A stretch of DNA of 64,000 bases from Kluyvera genomosp. 3 (GTDB lineage Bacteria > Pseudomonadota > Gammaproteobacteria > Enterobacterales > Enterobacteriaceae). The notes under the pieces are model-generated. The model made no database searches. It saw only the letters and a program-made list of their open reading frames with translations, and was not told the origin of the DNA. The stretch is from assembly GCA_002211745.1 (NCBI GenBank), contig CP022114.1, forward strand, positions 4,744,645 to 4,808,644, in the 5' to 3' direction. Made by a program: the position numbers and the translations under genes. This document shows, piece after piece, positions 1-10,761 of this stretch; position 1 is the stretch's first letter, and each line of letters begins with the position of its first letter.

Positions 1-1
1 C

Positions 2-256
2 GACGTGGCGGTTGATCTCAGCGCCCCGGTGCTCGGTCTGTACGGCGGCGAAGATACCGGCATTCCGCTTGATACCGTGGAAACCATGCGCCATGCGCTA
101 CGTGCAGCAAACGCTAAAGCGGAAATCGTGGTTTATCCCGAGGCCGGGCACGCATTTAACGCCGATTACCGTCCCAGCTATCATGAAGAGTCAGCCAAAG
201 ATGGCTGGCAGCGCATGCTAGCGTGGTTCGCGCAGTACAACGGTAAAAAGGGTTAA
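2..256 (+). CDS. ysgA: Dienelactone hydrolase family protein, 3' part (YsgA-like)
   Basis: Last ~84 codons of an alpha/beta-hydrolase; the gene begins before the window. The visible part carries the two late members of a dienelactone hydrolase triad: an acidic residue in GGEDTGIP and the histidine in EAGHAF. It closely resembles the C-terminus of E. coli YsgA, which also lies beside metE. The physiological substrate of YsgA is not established. The stop is TAA at 254-256, followed at 310 by a terminator hairpin, so this transcript probably ends there. Confidence 0.85.
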   Translation, partial: DVAVDLSAPVLGLYGGEDTGIPLDTVETMRHALRAANAKAEIVVYPEAGHAFNADYRPSYHEESAKDGWQRMLAWFAQYNGKKG

Positions 257-309
257 GCCGCTCGCCGTTCAGCGTGGTAAGCACAGGCGTATCACGATGC
301 TCCATAGGC

Positions 310-363
310 AAGACCTGAAGTCGATCTTCTCTTTCGAGAGACGTTCGGCTTCAGGTCTTTTTT
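310..363 (+). terminator. Intrinsic terminator after ysgA
   Basis: AAGACCTGAAG (310-320) pairs with CTTCAGGTCTT (349-359), followed by a run of T. The ~28-base loop holds a second small hairpin, TCTC/GAGA. It separates ysgA from the beta-glucoside remnant downstream. Confidence 0.75.
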
Positions 364-379
364 GCTCTGCTGGCAGGGA

Positions 380-688
380 CCCGACATCACCCCTTTACAG
401 ACGGCACTGGATATCATCGCCCTGGTGGGCGGCGCGGCAAGACTGCCAAAAAAGCGGCTCCGCTCACGTTTATTCGCCCCGTTGAAGGACAAATTATTCC
501 CCTGAAAAAGTTAACGACGATGTTTTCTCTCGCAAAATCATCTCCTTCACAGGGCCTGCGAGCGGGACGGTGACCCACATATTTGTGATGGTGGTAACCC
601 ACGGCGAACGCTTCACACTGTCGCATTACGGCCACGACGAAAAACATTCCAACCCGCAGATTATTATGACGCTTAAGGAGTTCGTGTA

Positions 689-689
<1 letters not shown>
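380..689 (+). pseudogene. Remnant of a beta-glucoside PTS EIIBCA permease
   Basis: No intact frame is present. At about 380-420 one frame reads PLQTALDIIALVGG, resembling the start of a PTS EIIB domain (LA..I...VGG). From about 432 another frame reads KTAKKAAPLTFIRPVEGQII, which looks like the linker and first strand of a glucose-type EIIA domain, and after a one-base shift continues VNDDVFSRKI, also EIIA-like. The whole EIIC domain is absent and the last ~45 codons (to TAA 687-689) no longer resemble EIIA. I infer a large internal deletion followed by decay of a permease that once preceded the phospho-beta-glucosidase gene; the TAA overlaps that gene's ATG. Confidence 0.5.
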
Positions 690-2147
<1,458 letters not shown>

Positions 2148-2168
2148 GCGACCTGCCGGTTGATGGAC

Positions 2169-2189
2169 GGGCAGGCATAACGCCTGCCC
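2169..2189. terminator. Hairpin between convergent bgl-type gene and metE
   Basis: Perfect 8-bp inverted repeat GGGCAGGC (2169-2176) and GCCTGCCC (2182-2189) with a 5-base loop, lying between the stop of the GH1 gene (2147) and that of metE (2198). There is no strong T-run on either side, so it may be a bidirectional terminator or only a 3'-end stabilising stem. Confidence 0.5.
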
Positions 2190-2197
2190 GCCGTGAC

Positions 2198-4458
2198 TTA
2201 CGCCTGACGCAGATTCTGCGCCGCTTTGACCATGTTCGCCAGCGCCGCCCGCGTTTCCGGCCAGCCGCGGGTTTTCAGGCCGCAGTCCGGGTTCACCCAC
2301 AGACGCTCCGCCGGAATACGCTGCTCGGCCTTCTTCAGCAGGGCCTCAATCCACTCCACGCTCGGACGTTCGGCGAGTGAATGTCGTACACGCCCGGCCC
2401 GATTTCGTTGGGATAGTCGAACGCTTCAAACGATTCCAGCAGCTCCATATCCGAGCGCGAAGTCTCAATGGTGATCACATCCGCGTCCAGCGCGGCGATC
2501 GACTCCATGATGTCGTTGAACTCGCAGTAACACATGTGGGTGTGGATCTGGGTTTCATCCTTCGCCACCGCCGCGTTAATGCGGAAGGCTTCTACGCCCC
2601 ACGCCAGATACGCCGCCCAATCACTGCGACGTAGCGGCAGACCTTCGCGCAGCGCCGGTTCATCAATCTGGATGATGCCAATACCCGCCGCTTCCAAATC
2701 CGCTACCTCGTCACGCAGCGCCAGCGCAATCTGCTTCGCGATGGTTTCACGCGTCACGTCTTCACGCGGGAATGACCAGCAGAGAATGGTCACCGGACCG
2801 GTCAGCATGCCTTTTACCGGTTTGTCGGTCAGTGACTGCGCGTACTTCGCCCACTCAACGGTGATCGCTTCCGGGCGGCTGACATCGCCAATCACCACCG
2901 GCGGCTTCACGCAGCGAGAGCCGTAGCTCTGCACCCAACCGTTTTGGGTAAAGACGAAACCGTCCAGGTGTTCGCCAAAATATTCCACCATGTCGTTACG
3001 CTCGGCTTCACCGTGCACCAGCACATCGAGCCCCAGACGTTCCTGCTCAACAATCGCCTGTTTGATATGCTCCGCAATACCGGTGCGATAGTGCGCAGCA
3101 TCAAGATTGCCTTTTTTGAAGTTCAGACGCAGGCCGCGAATTTCGGTGGTTTGCGGGAATGAGCCGATAGTCGTGGTCGGCCATGCCGGCAGATTAAAAC
3201 GGGCACGCTGTGCCTCGGCGCGAACCGGGTAAGCGTTGGCGCGCTGGCTGTCCTGGGCGGTGATCGCCGCCAGACGTTTTTCCACTGCGGCGTTGTGTAC
3301 GCGGGTAGAGTGACGACGCGCCTGGATCGGTGCGCTCCATTCCACAATTGCCGCCGTATCGCCGCTGTTCAACGCATCGCGCAGCAGCGCCAGCTCGCCG
3401 CATTTTTGCAGCGCGAAGGCAAACCAGCTTTTCACTTCCGCATCAAGGCGGGTTTCCACACTGAGATCGATTGGGCTGTGCAGCAGGGAACAAGAAGAAG
3501 CTACCCACAGGTCACGTTTGCCGACGATATCTTTAATTTGCGCATATTTTTCGCTGAGATCGGCACGCCAGACGTTGCGACCGTTCACCAGACCCGCTGA
3601 CAGCAGCCAGTCGGCAGGCAGACGTTTATGCAGCTCGGCGACATCATCTTTGCCGTGCACGAAGTCAACGTGCAGCCCCTGCACCGGCAGCGCGATAATG
3701 GTATCCAGGTTTGGCGTTACACCTTCGAAGTAGGTGGTCAGTAGCAGCTTCACCTGGCCTTGCAGGGCGTCATAAGCCGGTTTAAAGGCATCCAGCCACG
3801 CTTGCGGCAGCTCCAGTACCAGCGCAGGTTCATCAATCTGCACCCACTCAATACCGCGTTTCGCCAACTCAGCCAGCACCTGCTGGTAAACCGGCAGAAT
3901 ATCGTTCAACAGACTCAGGCGGTCAAACGGTTCACCCTTCACTTTCCCCAGCCACAGATAAGTGACCGGCCCCAGCAGCACAGGCTTGACCTTGTGACCG
4001 AGCGCCAGCGCTTCGTCCACTTCATCCAGCAGTTGGGTCCAGGTCAGTTTGAACTGCTGACCTTTGGTGAACTCCGGCACCATGTAGTGATAGTTGGTGT
4101 TAAACCATTTGGTCATTTCTGCCGCCGCCGCAGGCTCACCCGTTGGTGCGCGGCCACGGCCAATGCGGAATAAGGTATCGATATCGACAGAGCCATCTTT
4201 ATTTTGATGACGTGCCGGAACGTTGCCGAGCAACAGACTGGTGGTCAGGACGTGATCGTACCAGGCAAAATCGCCCACCGGCAGCAGGTCAACACCCGCC
4301 TGCTTCTGCTGATCCCAGTGGCGGGCACGCAGCTCGCGGCCTACAGCCAGCAGTTCTTCACGGGAGGCGTTACCCGCCCAGTAGCTTTCTTGCGCTTTTT
4401 TTAGCTCGCGACGCAGGCCAACGCGAGGAAAACCGAGGGTGTGGTTCAGGATAGTCAT
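2198..4458 (-). CDS. metE: Cobalamin-independent methionine synthase
   Basis: Transfers the methyl group of 5-methyltetrahydropteroyl-glutamate to homocysteine, the last step of methionine synthesis without B12. Start chosen at [14 protein letters not shown] (ATG 4456-4458; an extra ATG lies directly upstream at 4461). C-terminal zinc ligands are present: the His and Cys around HTHMCYCEF, and the later Cys in the shifted tail. The frame breaks once near 2365, where one base is missing in the codons after DIHSPNV; repair gives 753 residues, exactly the E. coli length. It is divergent from metR across a 117-bp control region with met boxes and a MetR-type site. Confidence 0.97.
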
Positions 4459-4488
4459 CATATGCCTCTCATGGATTTTTTGTGTTTT

Positions 4489-4512
4489 AGCCGTCCAGAT
4501 GTTTACACATCC
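4489..4512. promoter_or_regulatory. Three tandem met boxes (MetJ operator)
   Basis: Three adjacent 8-mers AGCCGTCC, AGATGTTT and ACACATCC match the MetJ consensus AGACGTCT at 6, 6 and 5 positions. Tandem arrays of imperfect met boxes in the metE-metR gap are the known arrangement in E. coli and Salmonella, giving repression by MetJ with S-adenosylmethionine. They lie 31 bases upstream of the metE start. Confidence 0.75.
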
Positions 4513-4563
4513 ATAATGTGAAGGTACTGTATAATCCTCAAGCGCAAATTGTTCATGCCGAAG

Positions 4564-4576
4564 TGAAGGACTTTCA
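4564..4576. promoter_or_regulatory. MetR-type palindrome overlapping the metR start
   Basis: TGAA-GGACT-TTCA fits the MetR recognition form TGAA-N5-TTCA. It covers the Shine-Dalgarno region and the first base of the metR ATG, so it could mediate autoregulation. A chance match is possible because the motif is short, and the activation sites for metE should lie further upstream. Confidence 0.4.
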
Positions 4577-5529
4577 TGATTGAAATTAAACATCTGAAAA
4601 CGCTCCAGGCGTTGCGGAGCTGCGGGTCGCTCGCAGCAGCAGCGGCGACGTTGCATCAGACGCAATCCGCCCTCTCCCACCAGTTCAGCGATCTGGAGCA
4701 GCGCCTCGGCTTTCGACTTTTTGTTCGCAAGAGCCAGCCACTGCGCTTTACGCCGCAGGGCGAGATCTTGCTGCAACTGGCCAATCAGGTGTTGCCACAA
4801 ATTACCCAGGCGCTTCAGGCCTGTAACGAACCGCAGCAGGCAACGCTGCGCATCGCCATTGAGTGCCATAGCTGTATTCAATGGCTGACGCCCGCGCTGG
4901 AAAACTTCCATAAGCAGTGGCCACAGGTGGAGATGGACTTTAAGTCCGGCGTCACCTTCGACCCACAGCCAGCGCTACAACAAAGCGAACTGGATATCGT
5001 GCTGACCTCCGACATCCTGCCGCGCAGCGGTCTGCACTATTCGCCGATGTTTGATTATGAAGTGCGCCTGATTCTGGCGCCGGATCACCCATTAGCGGCC
5101 AAAGCACGCATTACGCCAGAAGATTTGGCGGCAGAAACGCTGTTGATTTATCCGGTACAGCGTCAGCGTCTGGATATCTGGCGTCATTTCCTCCAGCCAG
5201 CAGGTATTAGCCCACAGCTGAAAAGCGTGGATAACACCTTACTGCTGATTCAGATGGTGGCCGCGCGGATGGGCATTGCCGCCCTGCCGCACTGGGTGGT
5301 GGAAAGTTTTGAGCGCCAGGGTCTGGTGGTGACCAAAACCCTGGGCGAAGGTCTATGGAGCCGACTGTACGCCGCCGTGCGCGATGGCGAGCAGCGTCAG
5401 CCGGTGATGGATGCGTTTATTCGTTCAGCGCGGAACCACGCTTGCGATCATCTGCCGTTTGTGAAGAACGCGGAGCGACCCAGTGCCGATGCACCCACAG
5501 CGAGGCCAGGATCACAGCCGCACCTGTGA
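4576..5529 (+). CDS. metR: LysR-family regulator of methionine genes
   Basis: Homocysteine-responsive activator of metE, metH and related genes. The N-terminal winged helix-turn-helix is clear (residues ~1-60, with [18 protein letters not shown] as helix-turn-helix), followed by the LysR effector domain. The frame is open for 317 residues, the E. coli length, with no break. The 3' end overlaps the convergent gene bioP by 113 bp, and both C-termini look conserved relative to E. coli, so the overlap seems genuine. Confidence 0.97.
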   Translation: MIEIKHLKTLQALRSCGSLAAAAATLHQTQSALSHQFSDLEQRLGFRLFVRKSQPLRFTPQGEILLQLANQVLPQITQALQACNEPQQATLRIAIECHSCIQWLTPALENFHKQWPQVEMDFKSGVTFDPQPALQQSELDIVLTSDILPRSGLHYSPMFDYEVRLILAPDHPLAAKARITPEDLAAETLLIYPVQRQRLDIWRHFLQPAGISPQLKSVDNTLLLIQMVAARMGIAALPHWVVESFERQGLVVTKTLGEGLWSRLYAAVRDGEQRQPVMDAFIRSARNHACDHLPFVKNAERPSADAPTARPGSQPHL

Positions 5530-6314
5530 GGAAGCTCGGCCAGTGAGGCTGTTGGTGCCAGATTGCCAGGTTAACCAGCAGCCCCGCAGGCACATGCATA
5601 TTGTTCATAATCCCTAAGGTGCCCGCATCCACCTGTGTGGCGCCGTAGTTCCACATAAAGTAACCAATCCCCGACGCAACGACGCCCAGGAATACCAGAA
5701 TTCCCCACTGCGGCAGGGTTTGCGGCATTTTCTGCGCGTTGCCGAGCAGCATCCAGGCCACCGCCGCGACCAGAAACGCCCCGAGATAAAACCAGGCAAA
5801 GGCGTTATGTTGCGGCATCGGTCGGGTCTCCATCAGGCGCTTATAGCCGACCATACCAATGGCAAAGACGATGTTCGATAACTGCACCAGAATCAGACCG
5901 GTCCAGAAGTGGCTGGTGATGTGGTCGTAACGAATAATGCCCGCGCCGATCACCGCCAGCAGTGCGCTAAAAGCGTAGCTCCAGCGCAGACGGCGTCCAC
6001 TCATCAGGTCATAAATCAGCGTGATATAGAGCGGCGTCAGCACGGTAAACAGCAGCAGCTCGGAGACCGTCAGATAGAGATAGGCATGGAAGCTCAGCAT
6101 GTACATGATGCCCAGCTGCATCGCCCCACCAGCATATATAGCCCGACGGTTTTCAGGCTATGTCCGCGCGTACGCAGGAACGGCAGGAACACCAGCGCCG
6201 CCAGGCCCACGCGCACCAGCACCGCAAAATAGCTGTCCACATGCCCGGCAAGGTATTCGCCGTAAAAGCTGAACGAAAAGGCCACAGAATCGTGGTAATA
6301 ATCAGGAGCGCCAC
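5417..6314 (-). CDS. bioP: Biotin/EamA-family inner-membrane transporter BioP (YigM)
   Basis: Ten-helix EamA-type transporter; E. coli YigM was identified as the biotin importer BioP. The start is GTG at 6312-6314 (reads (M)ALLIITTIL). Two one-base deletions break the frame, near 6283 (TGGGCC to TGGCC after ILW) and near 6125 (in a G run at LVGAMQLG). Repair gives 299 residues, matching E. coli. The C-terminus ends SALNE at TAA 5417-5419 inside metR on the other strand. Confidence 0.9.
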
Positions 6315-6399
6315 AATGAATGTCCGATTGGAAAATGAACATGCATTGTAGCGGAGTTGGAGGTTGACAACTGACCACTAAATAGCCAGTCGTCAATTT

Positions 6400-7200
6400 T
6401 TATCGCAGGTACATATCGCGCAGGTAGTGCGGTACCGCATCATCGGCGTTTGACCCGATCACTTCGAGGTCCGGATGCAGATCCTTCAGACGCTGGTGCG
6501 CGCCGGCCATGATGCAGCCTTTACCCGCCATCGACAGCATTTCGGCATCATTCATGCCATCGCCAAAGGCGATACAGTCTTTCAGCGTATAGCCCATCGC
6601 CTTCGCCACCGCTTCCAGCGCGTGACCTTTCGACACGCCTCCCGCCATCACTTCCAGACAGGTCAGCGTCGAGAAGCTCACGTTTACGCGATCGCCCCAA
6701 CGAGCGTTGATCGCCTGCTCCAGCGGCAGCAGCGTTTCGTGGTCGTTACAGGTGAAGAACACCTTGCTCACGCCTTCCGGTTCCAGCAGACCCGGTTCAT
6801 ACAGGGTGTAGTTGAATACCGCTTCTTTGAAGAAACGCATCTCTTCGGGGCGGTGGCGGTTCATAAACCATTCGTCGTCACGATAAACGTTGGTCACGAT
6901 ATCCGGGTTGGCATTGACGATGCCGAAGAGATCGGCCGCGATATCGCGATCGAGGTTGTGAGCGAAGACCTGCTTGCCGTCGGCATCGTGCACGCGCGCG
7001 CCGTTGGAGGTAATCATGTAGGATTTGATCCCCAGATTATCGCGAATCTGGCCGACGTCAATGTAGTGACGGCCAGTGGCGAACACGAAGTTCAGGCCAC
7101 GCTCGGTCAGTAGCTTCAAGGTCTCTTTAGCGTACGGCGTTAAGTGGTGGTCAGGAGAGAGTAAGGTGCCATCTAAATCAGATGCGACTACCTGGTACAT
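6400..7200 (-). CDS. yigL: HAD-superfamily (Cof-type) phosphatase YigL
   Basis: Cytoplasmic sugar phosphatase/pyridoxal-phosphate phosphatase of the Cof subfamily. HAD motif I is DLDGTLL at residues 8-14, motif II is in FATGR, and motifs III/IV are the lysine in VSKGHAL and the acidic pair in IAFGDGMNDAEM. Intact at 266 residues, as in E. coli. In Salmonella and E. coli, yigL is translated from a processed pldB-yigL transcript stabilised by SgrS during glucose-phosphate stress; here pldB likewise lies directly upstream on the same strand with a 41-bp gap. Confidence 0.95.
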   Translation of the reverse strand: MYQVVASDLDGTLLSPDHHLTPYAKETLKLLTERGLNFVFATGRHYIDVGQIRDNLGIKSYMITSNGARVHDADGKQVFAHNLDRDIAADLFGIVNANPDIVTNVYRDDEWFMNRHRPEEMRFFKEAVFNYTLYEPGLLEPEGVSKVFFTCNDHETLLPLEQAINARWGDRVNVSFSTLTCLEVMAGGVSKGHALEAVAKAMGYTLKDCIAFGDGMNDAEMLSMAGKGCIMAGAHQRLKDLHPDLEVIGSNADDAVPHYLRDMYLR

Positions 7201-7241
7201 ATTCGAATTTAACCTCTAAAAAGTGCGGCGCTGGCGCCGAA

Positions 7242-8231
7242 TTAAGGGTGTCGACCAAAAAAATCGACGATGGCATTGAGTGCTACTGAGCGCATAGCGT
7301 CCTTTTCAAAAAGGATCTCATGATAGGCGCCTTCGATGACCAGCGGTTTACCGCCCTCACAAGGGTGGCCCACCTCCGCGCGAAGGGCGCAGTAACGATC
7401 GTGCATGCGGTTATCCACCACGCGTTCTTCTTCTGCCTGAATCAGCAGCACAGGAAACGCGTCGTTTGCGGCGTCGGCAAGGATCTGTTCTCCTGCCAGA
7501 ATGCCTTCTCTGACCCAGTGGTACGTCGGCCCGCCCACGCGCAGCCGGGTTCATCGGCGTAAAAACGCACGTTGCGACGATAACGTTCGCGGCTATGGTC
7601 AATACGTTAAGGCTAAACGGCAGCGCGTGCCATCGGCCTGTTCCCATTGCATACCCTTCACGAAGACGCTGATGGCCCTCAGCCCAATCGAGAAGCGGCC
7701 GCACAACCCATTCTGGCAGACGCATGATAATACCGAACATCGGCGCACAAAGCGCGAGGGCATCACAGCCCTGCGGATTGCGCTGTAAAAACTGCGTCGC
7801 AATCGCCCCTCCCATGGAATGGGCGAGAATAAACCGCTGACGCCAACGCCCCTGCACAACCTCTTGCTGCCAGAAGGCGGCAAGATCGTCGACGTAGTCG
7901 CTGAATTTCGCCACGTGACCACGATGGGTGTCGGACAACATACGCCCGGAACGCCCCTGGCCGCGGTGGTCGATAATCAGGACATCAAAACCGCTGTGAA
8001 AAAGATCGTATGCCAGTTCAGCATACTTCACGTAGCTTTCAATTCGCCCGGGCAAACCACGATAACCCGGTCGTGCGCGGGCAAGCTGAAACGTACGAAT
8101 CGTACCGGAACGCGATCGACGCCGACAAACTCCGCCTCTTCCCGTCCACGCCAGAAGTCCATCAACGGGCCGGTGGTAAACGCAGCAAACGCGTTTTCTC
8201 TTGTATTCCAATCCTTTTGCTGTTGAAACAT
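7242..8231 (-). CDS. pldB: Lysophospholipase L2
   Basis: Alpha/beta-hydrolase that removes the remaining acyl chain from lysophospholipids. The N-terminus is MFQQQKDWNTRENAFAAF (ATG 8229-8231). The nucleophile elbow is AHSMGGA and the catalytic histidine is in EGAYHEILFEKD near the C-terminus. Three single-base deletions split the frame, near 8048 (PGRIESYVKY), 7597 (NVLTHSR) and 7545 (before VGGPTYHW). Repair gives about 330 residues, close to E. coli (340). Upstream partner of yigL in a probable two-gene operon, divergent from rhtB. Confidence 0.9.
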
Positions 8232-8340
8232 CGGGCTTCCACCCCTGTTAACCGCTGAAAATTGTTTTTTCGTGACGTCTCACACAACGTCTGGACAATA
8301 GCGTATTGTGGCATAAAAACAGACAATCAGGGAGTTTCTC

Positions 8341-8960
8341 ATGACCTTCGAATGGTGGTTCGCCTACCTGCTAACATCCATAATTCTTAGCCTCTCACCA
8401 GGCTCAGGGGCGATCAATACGATGACCACCTCCATCAATCACGGCTACCGCGGCGCAGCGGCATCAATTGCCGGGTTGCAGGCCGGGTTGGCTATCCATA
8501 TCGTGTTGGTAGGCATCGGTCTGGGCACCCTGTTCTCCCGCTCGGTGCTGGCCTTTGAAGTACTGAAATGGGCGGGCGCGGCATATCTTATCTGGCTGGG
8601 TATCCAGCAGTGGCGCGCGGCAGGCTCTATTGACCTGAAAACGCTGGCCAAAACGCAATCGCGCGGCAAGCTGTTCCAGCGTGCGGTGTTCGTTAACCTG
8701 ACCAACCCAAAGAGCATTGTGTTCCTGGCTGCGCTGTTCCCCCAGTTTATCGTGCCGCACCAGCCACAGGTGATGCAGTACCTCGTCCTTGGGTCACCAC
8801 CATCGTGGTCGATATCATTGTGATGATTGGCTACGCCACGCTGGCGCAGCGCATCTCGGCGTGGATTAAAGGGCCGAAACAAATGAAGGCGCTGAATAAG
8901 GTGTTCGGTTCGCTGTTTATGCTGGTTGGCGCGCTGCTGGCTTCGGCAAGACATGCGTGA
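8341..8960 (+). CDS. rhtB: Homoserine/homoserine lactone exporter RhtB
   Basis: LysE/RhtB-family inner-membrane exporter with about six helices. The family signature [13 protein letters not shown] is near residue 20. One G is missing near 8790 ([10 protein letters not shown]), which truncates the frame at 8823. Continuing in the next frame gives [10 protein letters not shown] and ends SARHA at TGA 8958-8960. Repaired length is 206 residues, equal to E. coli. Confidence 0.93.
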
Positions 8961-9114
8961 AAGCCGCTCGCAGTTTTTTGTCATCAACGTTGCCAGCCGA
9001 CAAATTGGCACGAGGCCGCACGCATAGCCGAAAACGGTTTTAGATCTCCGCTATTGGCGCGGACGCGTCAGTGCCAGAATGCCGCCAGACCTTCTCATTC
9101 AAGGATGACGAACG

Positions 9115-10010
9115 ATGGCGGAAGCTGCCTCACCGCATGATGCGGTCTTCAAAACGTTTCTTTCCCGCGTGGAAACCGCGCGGGATTTTATCGAAATTCA
9201 CCTACCGCCAGCGCTGATAAAACTGTGCAAACTGGAGACGCTGCGCTTAGAGTCAGGGAGTTTTATTGAAGATGACCTGCGTCCTTACTTCAACGATATT
9301 CTCTATTCCCTGCAAACCACAACCGGGCGCGGCTATATCCATGTTCTTATCGAGCACCAGAGCTCGCCGGACAAACATATGGCTTTTCGCTTGCTACGCT
9401 ACGCCGTAGCGGCGATGCAGCAGCATCTCAATGCAGGTCATAAGAAACTACCGTTGGTCATCCCTATTCTGTTCTATCACGGCAAGCGCAGCCCCTATCC
9501 CTGGACGCTGAACTGGCTGGATGAATTTCACGATCCGAATGCGGCGCGCCAGCTTTATAGCCATGCTTTTCCACTCGTCGATATCACCACCATTCCTGAC
9601 AAAGAAATTATGCAACATCGCAGTATGGCCGCGCTTACGCTAGTCCAAAAGCATATCCGTCTCCGGGACATGGCGCAGTTGGAGGACAAACTCGCCAGTT
9701 TGTTCGTATCAGGACTGTTAAGCGGACAACAAATAATCGTCCTGGTAAACTACATGGTGCGGGCGGACAAGCTCGAAACGTTCAGAAACTATTGTATGGG
9801 CTGGCACAGCGCGTGCCGGAGCATGGAGATAAATTCATGACCATGGCAGAAGAGTTGAAGATGATTGGGCGAAAGGAAGGTATTCAGGAAGGTAAATTTG
9901 CCGCCATGCAGGATGTTGCAAAAGCAATGCTAGCTAAAGGTCTAGACAATAGCATGATCATGGAAATTACCGGCCTTTCAGCCGATGAACTACAGCAGCT
10001 TAGCCGCTGA
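9115..10010 (+). CDS. Rpn-family recombination-promoting nuclease (YhgA-like)
   Basis: Belongs to the Rpn/YhgA family (PD-(D/E)XK nuclease; older annotations say transposase_31). Core motifs are an aspartate in YFNDILY (~residue 62) and the E-x-Q of LIEHQSSPDKHMAFR (~residue 82). The C-terminus has the typical tail GRKEGIQEGKFAAMQDVAKA. One base is missing near 9790, joining ETFRN to LLYGLAQ in the next frame. E. coli lacks it at this site, where rhtB and rhtC are direct neighbours, so it is an insertion. Family members promote RecA-independent recombination and some act in phage defence; which applies here is unknown. Confidence 0.85.
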
Positions 10011-10019
10011 AATAATGCA

Positions 10020-10049
10020 GCCCACCCGGAAACACGTCGTCGAGTGGGC
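10020..10049. terminator. Weak hairpin between rpn-like gene and rhtC
   Basis: GCCCAC (10020-10025) can pair with GTGGGC (10044-10049) between the two convergent stop codons. The stem is only 6 bp and there is no T-run, so the terminator role is tentative. Confidence 0.25.
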
Positions 10050-10057
10050 CAACATGG

Positions 10058-10680
10058 TTAGCGCGAAATAATCAAATGAATGCCAAACCCGGCAAACAAT
10101 GTCCCTGCCACGCCGTCAATCCACTTCGCCGCGCGCTGATAGCCGCGACGCATCGCCGGCAGCGCAAACAGGCTGGCAACCACGGTGAACCACGCCAGCG
10201 TTTCCAGGATAATTAACAGGAAAATCCCCCAGCGAGCCCCAGCACCGACGCTGTCGCCGACGAACAGTGAGAACACCGAGCCAAAGTAGATAATCGCTTT
10301 CGGATTCGCCAGGTTGGTCAGCAGCCCCTTCATAAAGCTGCGTCCACCCTGCGCCAGTTCAACCTGCGGTTCGGCTTCCGTCGATGCTTTCTCTTTCTTC
10401 AACGCCCCGCGCAGCATCTGGTAGCCCATCCAGCACAGATACAAGCCGCCCCGACCATGATAATGGTATGCAGCCACGCCATCTTCTCGATAATTAAATG
10501 CAGGCCAAGCAGCGCCACGCCCGCCCAGACCATAACGCCGCAGGTAATCCCCAGCACGCCCATCATCGCCTCTTTACGCGAGCGGCTGACAGCAGTCTGC
10601 GAGACAAAAAAGAAGTCTGGACCAGGGCTCATCAACGCAATGATGTGCACCAGCGCCACGGTTAGAAATAGCGTTATCAT
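10058..10680 (-). CDS. rhtC: Threonine exporter RhtC
   Basis: LysE/RhtB-family inner-membrane exporter of threonine. Start at MITLFLTVALVHI (ATG 10678-10680); family signature ALMSPGPDFFFV. One base of a five-G run is missing near 10455, where MVGGGLYLCWMGYQ should read through. Repaired length is 207 residues (E. coli 206). Ends IHLIISR, as in E. coli. It is followed on the opposite strand by the inserted nuclease gene. Confidence 0.93.
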
Positions 10681-10761
10681 GATAGACCTACCCAACGGGA
10701 CGATAAATTCGCGGAAAATAGTACAGTGAGTGACTATCCTGACACTTTTTCCGTCAACTGA

